Origin: Kibdelosporangium aridum
Lineage (GTDB): Bacteria > Actinomycetota > Actinomycetes > Mycobacteriales > Pseudonocardiaceae
Direction of reading: 5' to 3'
Assembly (NCBI RefSeq): GCF_900176515.1
Contig: NZ_FWXV01000009.1
Span: 248,001 to 312,000 of the forward strand
Length of the DNA: 64,000 bases
Position 1 is the stretch's first letter. Every line of letters begins with the position of its first letter. Shown here one piece after another: positions 24,596-32,938 of the stretch. The notes under the pieces are model-generated. The model saw nothing but the letters and a program-made list of their open reading frames with translations, was not told the DNA's origin and ran no database searches. The position numbers and the translations under genes are program-made.

Positions 24596-24625
24596 CCTGG
24601 TCTGAGACTCTCTTTGGGGGTTGTC

Positions 24626-26428
24626 GTGCGGCGCGTACTCAGCGTGCTGGCAGCGGTTGCCGTAGCACTGCCTGTAATCCCTGCGTCCGCGCAAGCGGCG
24701 CAGGGACCTGTTTTCAAGGACGGTCAAGCACAGCCGGTGTTCGACCCAGCCGACATCGTCCGCGACAACGTATGGGTGACCGCGCCGGTCGACAGCGACC
24801 GTGATGGCAAAGACGACCTAGTACACGTCGAGGTGGTCAGACCCAGGGCCACCGAACAGGGTCTGAAGGTTCCGGTTGTCTACCAGGCATCCCCGTACTA
24901 CGCGGGCGGTAACGACGTCGCGAACCACAACGTGGACGTCGAACTGCATTCGCCGACATGGCCGGGGCACCACCGCAACGGCACAGCCGGTGACGAACGC
25001 GTTGCCGCGGCCGTCGGCCCGAACCCGGCCATCACATGGCGTTACGAGCAGTACTTCACCGCGCGTGGGTTCGCGGTGGTGTACGCGGAGTCGTTGGGCA
25101 GTGGTCAATCGACCGGCTGCCCGACCTCCGGCGGCCGCAACGAGACCATCGGCGCGAAGTCCGTTGTGGACTGGTTGAACGGCAGGGCCAAGGCACGCGA
25201 CGCCAACGGAACCGCGGTCAACGCCAAGTGGACCACCGGAAGCGTCGGCATGATGGGCGTTTCCTACAACGGAACGCTGCCGAACGCCGTCGCCACGACC
25301 GGTGTCCGTGGCCTGGACGCGATCGTGCCGATCGCCGCGATCTCCAGCTGGTACGACTACTACCGCCAGGACGGGGCCGTCGTCGCGCCGGGCACGTTCC
25401 AAGGCGAGGACCTCGACGTGCTCGCCGAGTACGTCTACACCCGTGCCGACAAGGAGATCTGCAAGCCGATCATCGAGGAGATCCGGCAGAAGCAGGACCG
25501 GATCACCGGTGACTACAGCGCGTTCTGGCACGAGCGCAACTACCTCAAGGACGTGCACAACGTCCGCGCAGCGACCCTGGTCGTGCACGGGCTGAGCGAC
25601 TGGAACGTCAAGGACCTGCACGCCGAGCAGTGGTACGAGGCGATCAAGAAGGTCGGTGTGCCGCACAAGATCTGGTGGCACCAGGGTGCGCACGCGGACC
25701 CGTACAACATCCGCCGCGAAGAGTGGCTGGTCGCGCTGAACCGCTGGTTCACGCGCTACCTGTACAAGCAGCAGAACGGCGTGGAACGCGAACCGCGTGC
25801 GACCATCCAGCGTGAGGACAAGTCCTGGATCGAGGAAGCCGAATGGCCCGCGCCGGGCACCGCTGATGCCTCGCTGTACCTCGGCGCCGGTGGCACGGCC
25901 CGAGGCACTCTGGGCACCTCACCGACCCACCGCCAGGGCGTGGAGTCGCTGACCGACGACGCGACCAAGACCGCTGAGACGCTCGTCAACGCGGCCAGCT
26001 CGCCGCACCGCCTGTCGTACTCGACGGGCACGACCAAGAAGGACGTCCGGTTGTCCGGCCGGGGCAAGGTGGACCTGCGGGCCTCGTTCAGCCGTCCGGC
26101 GGCGAACATCACCGCGCTGCTGGTCGACCGGGCACCCGACGGCACCAGCAAGATCGTCACCCGGGGCTGGACCGACCCGCAGAACCGGCTCAGCCCCTGG
26201 CTGACCATCCCGGTCACGCCGGGGCGCGAGTACTCCGTCGAGGTCGAGTTCGAGCCCAAGGACTACGTCTTCGCGGCCGGTCACAAGATCGAGTTCGTGC
26301 TGTTGTCGAGTGACTTCGATTACACCCTGCGGCCCAAACCAGGCGCCGGGATCTCCCTCGACGTCGACGAAACCAGCCTTGACCTGCCGATTGTCGGTGG
26401 GAAGAAGGCGCTGCGGGAAGCGTTGTAA
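24626..26428 (+). CDS. Secreted Xaa-Pro dipeptidyl-peptidase (CocE/NonD family)
   Basis: 600 residues from GTG 24626, 5 bases after a GGGGG ribosome site; the frame runs back to a TTG at 24614, which is less likely. A signal peptide (RRVLSVLAAVAVALPVIPAS, cut after AQA) is followed by the alpha/beta-hydrolase of the X-Pro dipeptidyl-peptidase S15 group. The nucleophile is Ser213 in GVSYNG, the acid lies in HGLSDWN and the His in HQGAHADP. A C-terminal jelly-roll domain (about 430-595) is present. It should release X-Pro dipeptides outside the cell. It lies 30 bases after the MFS gene and might be read through from it. Confidence 0.88.
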   Translation: MRRVLSVLAAVAVALPVIPASAQAAQGPVFKDGQAQPVFDPADIVRDNVWVTAPVDSDRDGKDDLVHVEVVRPRATEQGLKVPVVYQASPYYAGGNDVANHNVDVELHSPTWPGHHRNGTAGDERVAAAVGPNPAITWRYEQYFTARGFAVVYAESLGSGQSTGCPTSGGRNETIGAKSVVDWLNGRAKARDANGTAVNAKWTTGSVGMMGVSYNGTLPNAVATTGVRGLDAIVPIAAISSWYDYYRQDGAVVAPGTFQGEDLDVLAEYVYTRADKEICKPIIEEIRQKQDRITGDYSAFWHERNYLKDVHNVRAATLVVHGLSDWNVKDLHAEQWYEAIKKVGVPHKIWWHQGAHADPYNIRREEWLVALNRWFTRYLYKQQNGVEREPRATIQREDKSWIEEAEWPAPGTADASLYLGAGGTARGTLGTSPTHRQGVESLTDDATKTAETLVNAASSPHRLSYSTGTTKKDVRLSGRGKVDLRASFSRPAANITALLVDRAPDGTSKIVTRGWTDPQNRLSPWLTIPVTPGREYSVEVEFEPKDYVFAAGHKIEFVLLSSDFDYTLRPKPGAGISLDVDETSLDLPIVGGKKALREAL

Positions 26429-26472
26429 ATCTTCGCCGCGTTGATGTTCTCAGTGGCGGGCATGCCTCGCGC

Positions 26473-26491
26473 TCAGCTGATGTTCAGCTGA
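26473..26491. repeat. Tandem 8-bp palindromes, TCAGCTGA-TGT-TCAGCTGA
   Basis: Two copies of the perfect palindrome TCAGCTGA are spaced 11 bp centre to centre in the 125-bp gap before the PP2C gene. On RNA this could form an 8-bp stem with a 3-base loop. On DNA it is a same-face repeat that could bind a dimeric or response-regulator-type protein. The arrangement is seen directly; the role is not known. Confidence 0.5.
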
Positions 26492-26553
26492 CCAAGGGAC
26501 CCTGACAGTACGCGGCTGTCGGGGGCCGCTTGGCAGAGGTGGAGGGGCGCGAC

Positions 26554-27237
26554 ATGCTGCGCAACGAGGTGATCAGCTGGGACACCGCCAGCCGTCAGGG
26601 CGGTAGGCAGTTCAACGCGGACGCGGTCGGCGCGTCCAGGGACGGCGAGAGCGTGGTCTTCGCTCTCGCCGACGGAATCGGCGACTCGATTTGGGCGGGT
26701 GAGGCCGCCAGGGTCGCCTCAGGCGTAGCGGCCCGCACGCCCACGGCTGCGGGTCCCGTCGAAGCGGTACTGGCGGCTCAGCGCGCGCTGGAAGCCCTGA
26801 ACACGGGCTCCGACGCGGTGCTTGTGGTCGCGATGCCGTACGCCGACGGCTATCAGGTCGCGTGGGTCGGAGACGCACGGGCGTACACGTGGGACGGCGT
26901 CTCGCTGGAGCAGGTGACGTCCGACCAGACCATGGCCGAGTACTTCCGGCTGCACGACTCGGTGCCTACGCCTCGGATGGAGCACGTGGTGACGAACTCA
27001 CTGCGGACGACCTCCGAGGAGCGCATCGGCCGGGCGACCGTGACCGACTTCAAGAGCCTGCTGCTGTCCAGCGACGGCGTGCACAAGGTCGTTTCCCCGG
27101 AGACGATCCAGGCCGTGCTGGCCGAGCAGGGCACGACCACACTGTCCCGTGTGTCCACTTTGGTGGAGACCGCGATGGTGCTCGGCGGCAAGGACAACGC
27201 CACCGCGCTGCTGGTCACCAGTCACGAAGCCGAATGA
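26554..27237 (+). CDS. Small PP2C-like phosphatase
   Basis: 227 residues from ATG 26554 behind GGTGGAGGGG; an upstream TTG at 26530 is less likely. It is a minimal PP2C domain: FALADGIGDS (metal Asp), WVGDARAYTWDG, LLLSSDGVHK and GGKDNATALLV. The first motif reads FNADAVG in place of R-x-x-NED, so the Asp is kept but Asn-Glu is altered. There is no N-terminal zinc ribbon, unlike the phosphatase in the PknG operon. No kinase is adjacent. Its 3' end overlaps the convergent hydrolase gene by 23 bases. Confidence 0.8.
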   Translation: MLRNEVISWDTASRQGGRQFNADAVGASRDGESVVFALADGIGDSIWAGEAARVASGVAARTPTAAGPVEAVLAAQRALEALNTGSDAVLVVAMPYADGYQVAWVGDARAYTWDGVSLEQVTSDQTMAEYFRLHDSVPTPRMEHVVTNSLRTTSEERIGRATVTDFKSLLLSSDGVHKVVSPETIQAVLAEQGTTTLSRVSTLVETAMVLGGKDNATALLVTSHEAE

Positions 27238-28033
27238 TCCAGTCGAGTGCTTCGGCGGAGCGGTTGAGCACGGAAATGTGACCGTCTCCTGGACTGCGCC
27301 GTAGTTCGGCCGTCGGGCATTGGGCGGCCAACCACACGCTATGACTCACGGGGATCATCCGGTCCTCGTCGCCGTGGAGCAAAAGCGTCGGGGCTGTTAT
27401 CCGCGCAGGATCACAGCCCCACGGCGTGACATAGGCAATGTCGTCGTCGATCAGCCCATCCGGCCCCGCTGCGACCGCCGGGCCGACAACATCGTTGAGC
27501 CACGACTGCGAACCTGACAGTGCGTGGTGGTCCGCGGCGGTGAAAACCTCGGGATCGAATTCGGCCGACGCCTCATGTCTTTCCTTCGCCTCCCGCCCGG
27601 CTGTCGCGGCTCGGAGCGAGGCGGCACTGTGCATCCCGCCGAACCAGTCGAGTCCTTCGGCGTCAAAAGGAGCGACTGTGGCCATCGCGGCGACGGCGAT
27701 CACCCGGTCTCCCAGCAGGGCGCCACAGGCGACCGCATGCGAGCCACCACCGGAGTGACCCATGACGGCGAACTCCTTGATGCCCAAGGAGTCAGCGACC
27801 GCGCTGACCAATCCTGCCGCAGAGCCGACAGTTCTGCCAGGTACGGGTGTGGACGTGCCGTAGGCCGGTCGGTCGTATGACACCCAGCGGATGCCGCGGG
27901 TGTTGGCGAGTGGTGGGGGAGGTGTCCCGAGATTCGGTGTGCCGTGGTGCCAGAACACCGTCAGGTCTGCCGGGCCAGTGTCGTAGATGTGCAGAACCTG
28001 CCCGTTCGGCAGGTTCAGGTCCCTTTCGATCAC
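27215..28033 (-). CDS. Alpha/beta hydrolase
   Basis: 272 residues from GTG 28033 (VIERDLNLPNGQ); the open frame extends 17 codons further but those residues look non-coding. It has the oxyanion-side motif HHGTPN, the nucleophile elbow GHSGGGSH, an acid near HGDEDRMIPV and the catalytic His in DGHIS. Proline-iminopeptidase-like and esterase-like proteins share this layout, and the substrate is unknown. No signal peptide. Confidence 0.85.
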   Translation of the reverse strand: MIERDLNLPNGQVLHIYDTGPADLTVFWHHGTPNLGTPPPPLANTRGIRWVSYDRPAYGTSTPVPGRTVGSAAGLVSAVADSLGIKEFAVMGHSGGGSHAVACGALLGDRVIAVAAMATVAPFDAEGLDWFGGMHSAASLRAATAGREAKERHEASAEFDPEVFTAADHHALSGSQSWLNDVVGPAVAAGPDGLIDDDIAYVTPWGCDPARITAPTLLLHGDEDRMIPVSHSVWLAAQCPTAELRRSPGDGHISVLNRSAEALDWIIRLRDW

Positions 28034-28053
28034 TGGGCCGAGAGTACGAGAAC

Positions 28054-28090
28054 GCCGGTATGCGCGCGCAGGCAAGCAGCGCATACCGGC
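28054..28090 (-). terminator. Terminator hairpin after the GH27 gene
   Basis: GCCGGTATGCGC / GCGCATACCGGC is a perfect 12-bp inverted repeat with a 13-base loop, located 13 bases past the GH27 stop on the minus strand. It separates the galactosidase operon from the hydrolase start at 28033. Confidence 0.65.
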
Positions 28091-28103
28091 GTAGCTTTTC
28101 CGG

Positions 28104-29480
28104 TTACCAGACCTTCAGCAGTTTGGTGCCGTGCGGCGGGATCGTGGCTTCGAATCCGTCGCGGTGCTTGCCGAGGTACTTGTCCGCCCACACGTCACGC
28201 ACGTGCTTGCGGCCGTCAAAACCGAAGTCCTGCCAGTTCGCCCGGACGGTCTTGGCCTCGGAACCGAGGTTGAACAACGCGACGGTGTACGAGCCGTCCT
28301 TGTTGCGTGCCCACCAGACCGGCTGGTCGGTGTTCGGGTCGACCGGCTTGGCCGGGCGGCCCTGCTGGTTGAGCGCGAGCACCTCGCGGTTGGTCAGCAG
28401 CTTCACACCCAGATCGTCCAGTTTGGTCACATCGTCGCCGACGTACAGCGGGGACGCGGTGATCGCCCAGAACGTCATGTAGCTGTAGCGCTCGTCGACG
28501 GTCAGGCCGTCCATCTCACCGTTGCCGACGTTGAGCGTGTCCAGGTCGTGCCAGCCGCCCGGGCCGGAGTGCTGGATCCACGGCGGCAGGTCCTTCCACC
28601 GGTCGTTGACCGAGCTCTCCCACGTCACCAGGGTCGAGCAGTAGCACTCGACGTCGGTGTCGATCCGCCAGCCGTTCGAGGAGGACTTCCAATCCTCGAT
28701 GTAGTTGATGTCGATCGACCACGAGATCTCGATGTGCACCTTGCGGCCGGTCTTGTCGAACGCCTTGCGGTACGCGGCGATCTCGTCGCGGTTGTCGTAC
28801 TGCGGGCCGCTCTTCCACGAGCCGGGGCCGACACCGTCGATCTTCAGGAAGTCGTAGCCCCAGTCGGCGAACATGGTCGCGATGGAGTCGATGTACTTCT
28901 GCGAGCACGGGTTCGAGAAGTCGATCTTGTACGAGCTGTCCCAGCCGTTGGTCGTCCGCTTGTCCGGGTAGACCAGGTCGTGGGTGCTGCAGCCGGGTGC
29001 GTCCTTGACCGGGAAGTCACCGTTGTCCACGACACCCTTGGCCAGCCCGACCGGGATGTAGATACCCGCCTTGAGGCCCTTTTCGTGGATGTAGTCGGCC
29101 ATCCACTTCATGCCACGCGGGAACCGCTCCTTGTTCGGCGTGGGGCGGCCGTACTCGTCGTAGCCGAAGTTCCAGGCCCAGTCGGCCCACCAACCGGCAT
29201 CCATGTTGATGTACTCGTAGCCGTAGCGCTTGAGCTTCGAGGCGACGGCGTCGGTCTGCTTGATGACGTTGGCCTCGCTCAGCCAGCTGTAGTCGCCCTT
29301 CGGGTTGAGCCCGGGGTACTTGCTGGACTGCATGCTCCAGCTGCTCCAACCCATGTACGGCAAGGCAGCCAGCTTGTCACGGCCGTAGCCGCTGTCGGCC
29401 TCTGGTGACGCCGATGCGGGAACCGTGACGGTGAGCGCGAGCGCCGCACCGAGCAGGTAGGTGAGTGGTCTTCTCAGCAT
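28104..29480 (-). CDS. Secreted alpha-galactosidase, GH27
   Basis: 458 residues with a signal peptide (LTYLLGAALALTVTVPASAS). The (beta/alpha)8 barrel of family GH27 has MGWSSW, INMDAGWW, the nucleophile Asp215 in FLKIDGVG and a C-terminal beta domain (residues about 360-458). It should release terminal alpha-linked galactose from melibiose-type oligosaccharides or galactomannan outside the cell. The length is usual for a single-module GH27 enzyme; no carbohydrate-binding module is attached. It follows the GH-D protein at 29491 by ten bases and so forms an operon with it. Confidence 0.92.
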   Translation of the reverse strand: MLRRPLTYLLGAALALTVTVPASASPEADSGYGRDKLAALPYMGWSSWSMQSSKYPGLNPKGDYSWLSEANVIKQTDAVASKLKRYGYEYINMDAGWWADWAWNFGYDEYGRPTPNKERFPRGMKWMADYIHEKGLKAGIYIPVGLAKGVVDNGDFPVKDAPGCSTHDLVYPDKRTTNGWDSSYKIDFSNPCSQKYIDSIATMFADWGYDFLKIDGVGPGSWKSGPQYDNRDEIAAYRKAFDKTGRKVHIEISWSIDINYIEDWKSSSNGWRIDTDVECYCSTLVTWESSVNDRWKDLPPWIQHSGPGGWHDLDTLNVGNGEMDGLTVDERYSYMTFWAITASPLYVGDDVTKLDDLGVKLLTNREVLALNQQGRPAKPVDPNTDQPVWWARNKDGSYTVALFNLGSEAKTVRANWQDFGFDGRKHVRDVWADKYLGKHRDGFEATIPPHGTKLLKVW

Positions 29481-29490
29481 TGGCCCTTCC

Positions 29491-31665
29491 CTACGAGTTG
29501 ATCTTGAAGATGACCGCGTCCTCGCTCGGCACGGTGATCTCGGTGCGGCCTCGGGAACTGAACGTGTTGCCGGACCACAACTCCGTGAAGGTGTTGCGGT
29601 TCTGCAGACCGATTCGCTCCGGGTCGATCTGGAACTTGCGTGGACCCGACTTGTCGAAGTTGAACACGGCCAAGTACGTGTCGTTGCCGTTGTGCGACAC
29701 GTACATGTTGTTGGCCTTGAAGCCGGTGTCCCCTTCGACCGGGCGGAACGTCCGGCCGATCTTGGCGATCGCGTTGATCCGCGGGTTGTTCAAGAACTTC
29801 TCGGCGCGGCGCTTGAGCTCCGGGTCACCCTTGGCGCTGTAGTCGTCGCTGATCAGGTAGACACCCGTGATCACGGCCGAGGTGACCCTGGCGCGGTTGT
29901 AGTTCTCCGGCCAGATCCGCGGCTGCGCCGGGTTCGTGCCGTCGAACAGCAGCGCCTTGTTGTCCTTGTCGTAGTAGTAGTTGCCGAACTGGATGTGGTC
30001 GCCGTCGTTGTACTCGTAGACCTCGTCCAGCCACCAGCCGTAGGTCACCGAGTTGAGCAGGTTCTCGGTGCTCTTCTGGTACAGGTCCGGCTTTTCCTCG
30101 TGCCAGTTGTTCATCGAGCCGTGCACGTCGCACGAGATCCGCCGGGCGTTGCCGTACTGGCCCATGAACAGCGGCGAGATCGCCAGGTCGATGAAGGTGT
30201 CCGGACCGGCCCAGTCGACGACCTTCTTCATCCCCTTGTGGAACGCCTGAAGTCCGGTGTGGACTGCCGGGTCGTACCAGCTGTCGGACTCCAGCATGCC
30301 GTGCGTGAAGAAGTCCATCTTCACGTAACGCACGCCGAGCTCACGGAACTTCGTCAACGCCAACCGGGAACGGTTGAGCACGCCAGGGTTCGTCGGGTCC
30401 AACGCCCAGCCGCCGTTGAGCATGATCGGCTCACCGTTGGCCTTCAACGCCATCTGCCGCAACGTCTGGTTCGGACAGCCGTCGCACAGCGCGGTCCCGC
30501 CGATCTGGTTGTCGATGCCTTCCTTCCAGAAGTTGGTGAACGGCTGGAAGTACAGCGCGGGCTCCTGGCCGTTGGCCTGCACGTGCGCGACGTAGTCCTC
30601 GACCTTCTTCCAGCTGGTGCCCGGGCTTTCGAACTGCCACTGCGGGTCCAGCATGGCGTCCCAGTACGAGTCGATGCCCACGTAGGGCTTCGTCTCGCCC
30701 TTGAACTCGGGCAGTTTCTGGGCGATGAAGTCGCTGGTCTCGTTCATCAGCGCGGGGTTGGCGACGGTCGAGCCCAGTCCGCCCCACGAGTTGTAGCCGA
30801 ACGGTGTGCCCTTGTTCCACGTGCGGGTCCCGGTGACCTTGGCGTTCGCGCGGCCGAAAGTCTCCATGCCGGTGCGCCAGTCGTCGAAGTAGCCGACCAT
30901 CATCCGTGGCGACGTCACGGTCGTGCCGGAGATCGGGCGGTGTGGCAGGGAATCGCGGTGGTGCTGGTACTTGTTGTCGGCCGTGCCGTAGTCGTACTGG
31001 TAGTCCGTCAGACCGGCGGTGACTTCGAGCCGGTCGAGCTTGCCACGACGGCCCTGCGCGGTGATGCCGGACTTCCAGGTGTCGTGGTCGATCGAGCCGA
31101 ACACGAACCCGCGCCTGCTGGTGTCGTCGAAGACCGTGGTCACCTCGAAGCTGCGCTGCTTCGGCGTGACGTCGTTGATGGGCTTGGACTCGTAGCGGAC
31201 CCACGCGTCGTTGTCGACCGGGACCAGCAGCATCCGGCGGTCACCATTCGTACCGATGTCCACGCCGCCGGGGGAGTCGACCACGATCGGGCTGATCTTG
31301 TTCGTGGTCAGTGTCGTGCCGGACGACAGCTCGACCTGGACGAAGAAGTGGTCGGGTCCGTCGAACGTGAACTTCTGCTTGAACGTCGGCAGGCCGTAGC
31401 GCTGACAGGTGACTTCGTTCGCGCGGTACCGGCAGGCGTTGCGATAGTCCTTTGTGGAAATCGTGCGATCGCCGAGCTGCACCTCGCTGGTGAAGTCCTT
31501 GATCCGCTTGGCACCACGCCAGTAGACGTCGGCGGTGCCCTTGCTCGTCTGGTAGACGACTCTCAGGTTGCCTTGGCCGAACGAGGCCGTCGAACTCGCT
31601 TCGGCCGGGCTGACCAAGCCGGCCAGCAACAGCAGCGATAAACCGGCTACAACACGTCTCTTCAT
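29491..31665 (-). CDS. Secreted glycoside hydrolase of clan GH-D (alpha-galactosidase-like)
   Basis: 724 residues with a signal peptide ending near PAEASS. An N-terminal beta-sandwich (about 30-270) precedes a catalytic barrel with clan GH-D landmarks: YVGIDSYWDAML, nucleophile Asp451 in RYVKMDFFTHG and a candidate acid/base Asp513 in ARRISCDVHG. A C-terminal beta domain ends the protein. The arrangement resembles GH36-type and related alpha-galactosidases or alpha-N-acetylgalactosaminidases, but similarity to the GH36 gene at 32939 is low, so a different specificity is likely. It is downstream of the ROK regulator gene on the same strand. Confidence 0.75.
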   Translation of the reverse strand: MKRRVVAGLSLLLLAGLVSPAEASSTASFGQGNLRVVYQTSKGTADVYWRGAKRIKDFTSEVQLGDRTISTKDYRNACRYRANEVTCQRYGLPTFKQKFTFDGPDHFFVQVELSSGTTLTTNKISPIVVDSPGGVDIGTNGDRRMLLVPVDNDAWVRYESKPINDVTPKQRSFEVTTVFDDTSRRGFVFGSIDHDTWKSGITAQGRRGKLDRLEVTAGLTDYQYDYGTADNKYQHHRDSLPHRPISGTTVTSPRMMVGYFDDWRTGMETFGRANAKVTGTRTWNKGTPFGYNSWGGLGSTVANPALMNETSDFIAQKLPEFKGETKPYVGIDSYWDAMLDPQWQFESPGTSWKKVEDYVAHVQANGQEPALYFQPFTNFWKEGIDNQIGGTALCDGCPNQTLRQMALKANGEPIMLNGGWALDPTNPGVLNRSRLALTKFRELGVRYVKMDFFTHGMLESDSWYDPAVHTGLQAFHKGMKKVVDWAGPDTFIDLAISPLFMGQYGNARRISCDVHGSMNNWHEEKPDLYQKSTENLLNSVTYGWWLDEVYEYNDGDHIQFGNYYYDKDNKALLFDGTNPAQPRIWPENYNRARVTSAVITGVYLISDDYSAKGDPELKRRAEKFLNNPRINAIAKIGRTFRPVEGDTGFKANNMYVSHNGNDTYLAVFNFDKSGPRKFQIDPERIGLQNRNTFTELWSGNTFSSRGRTEITVPSEDAVIFKINS

Positions 31666-31683
31666 TGAGGCGCCCGACTTTCT

Positions 31684-32859
31684 CTAAGAGATGAACAGCG
31701 TCTGCACGGCAATGGCCGCCGCGCCACGTGCCCACTCCTCGAACGGCAGCGGGCGGAGAATGAGTTCGCAGTGCGCTGCGGCGCCGAACGCCTGCGTGGC
31801 GAAGGTTTCCCGGATCTCGTCGGCGAACAGGTCGTACGCGTCCAGCCCTTCACCGGACACGATGATCCGTTCCGGGCCGACCAAGTTCGCCATCGAGGCC
31901 AGGCCACGGCCGATCGCGACACCCGCCCTGGCGAACACTCGCCGCAAGGCGGCGTCGCCGAGCCGGGCGCCCGTGATGACCTCTTCCATGGTCAGCCCAG
32001 GCTCGCCGGTCGCTGTCCTGGCTTGCGCCACGATCGCGTCGGTCGAGGCGATCGCTTCGACGCATCCGGTCGCGCCGCAGTGGCACAACGGGCCGTCGCC
32101 GAAGACCGGGATGTGCCCGATCTCGCCCGCGACACCGTGCGACCCGGTCACCACGCCGCCGTTGACCACGAGCCCGCATCCGATCCCGGTGCCCAGCGTG
32201 ACCAGGGCGAACGAGTCGGCGCCGACGCCGTTGCCGAACCAGCGTTCGGCCACGGTGATCGCCTTGACGTCGTTGTCGACCGTGATCTCCAGGTCGGTCT
32301 TGCCGGTGTTGATCTTTTCGGCGAGCAGGCCGGCCAGCGGGACGTCTCGCCAGTGCAGGAAAGGGGAGTACCGGACAAAGCCGGACTCCCGGTCGACGTC
32401 GCCCGCGACGGTGACGCCGACACAATGCGTGCGCTGCTTGTACGCCTTGGACTCGGCGAGCAGCTCGGTGACCATTTCCGAGACACCGTCCACCACCGCG
32501 TCGACTTTCCTGGACGGCAGCTGGTGGAACTTCGTGACCAGGATCTGCGACCGCAGATCCGTGACCACTCCGATCAGTTCCCGGTCGGTGATCTTGACGC
32601 CGAGGAAGAACTCGCGATCGGTACGCAGGTCCAGCGGGCTGGCCGGGCGTCCGACACCGCCTTGCGCCGAGTCCATCTCGACCAGGTATCCGGCCTCGAT
32701 CAGGGGCCGGGACGCCTTGGTGACCGCCGCCGAGGACAGGCCCGTGCGGCGAGCCACGTCCACCCGCGACACCGGGCCCTGGGTGAGGACCGTGGTGAAC
32801 ACGGTGGCCGCCGCCGGACTGGTGACCGGCGCCCGCCCGCTCTGGCGTCGTGGCGTCAT
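31684..32859 (-). CDS. ROK-family repressor of the galactoside genes
   Basis: 391 residues. A winged helix-turn-helix lies at about 18-75 (SRVDVARRTGLSSAAVTKAS), followed by a ROK sugar-kinase-like domain. The latter has the sugar-binding loop LVTLGTGIGCGL, EIGHI (His249) and the zinc-binding CHCGATGCVEA (Cys259, Cys261, Cys266). ROK repressors of this type sense a sugar and release DNA. It is flanked by alpha-galactosidase genes on both sides and diverges from the GH36 gene, so it probably controls both and itself. Confidence 0.88.
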   Translation of the reverse strand: MTPRRQSGRAPVTSPAAATVFTTVLTQGPVSRVDVARRTGLSSAAVTKASRPLIEAGYLVEMDSAQGGVGRPASPLDLRTDREFFLGVKITDRELIGVVTDLRSQILVTKFHQLPSRKVDAVVDGVSEMVTELLAESKAYKQRTHCVGVTVAGDVDRESGFVRYSPFLHWRDVPLAGLLAEKINTGKTDLEITVDNDVKAITVAERWFGNGVGADSFALVTLGTGIGCGLVVNGGVVTGSHGVAGEIGHIPVFGDGPLCHCGATGCVEAIASTDAIVAQARTATGEPGLTMEEVITGARLGDAALRRVFARAGVAIGRGLASMANLVGPERIIVSGEGLDAYDLFADEIRETFATQAFGAAAHCELILRPLPFEEWARGAAAIAVQTLFIS

Positions 32860-32867
32860 GCTTCGGT

Positions 32868-32903
32868 AGCGTAGGTTTCATAAATTAACTTCGTCAAGAA
32901 ACT
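32868..32903 (-). promoter_or_regulatory. ROK gene promoter with overlapping inverted repeat
   Basis: On the minus strand TTGACG (32897-32892) and TACGCT (32873-32868) are separated by 18 bases, just upstream of the ROK start. An inverted repeat GTTTC (32875-32879) and GAAAC (32898-32902) brackets the promoter and lies in an unusually AT-rich 80-bp divergent region. It is a good candidate operator for autoregulation and for control of the GH36 gene at 32939. Confidence 0.5.
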
Positions 32904-32938
32904 AAGTCCTTCCAGGCAGGAAACGCGAGGTCCGCCGC

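Noticed and set aside
29461..31641. 726-codon plus-strand frame opposite the GH-D clan gene
   Set aside because: Shadow frame; the opposite strand shows signal peptide and catalytic residues.
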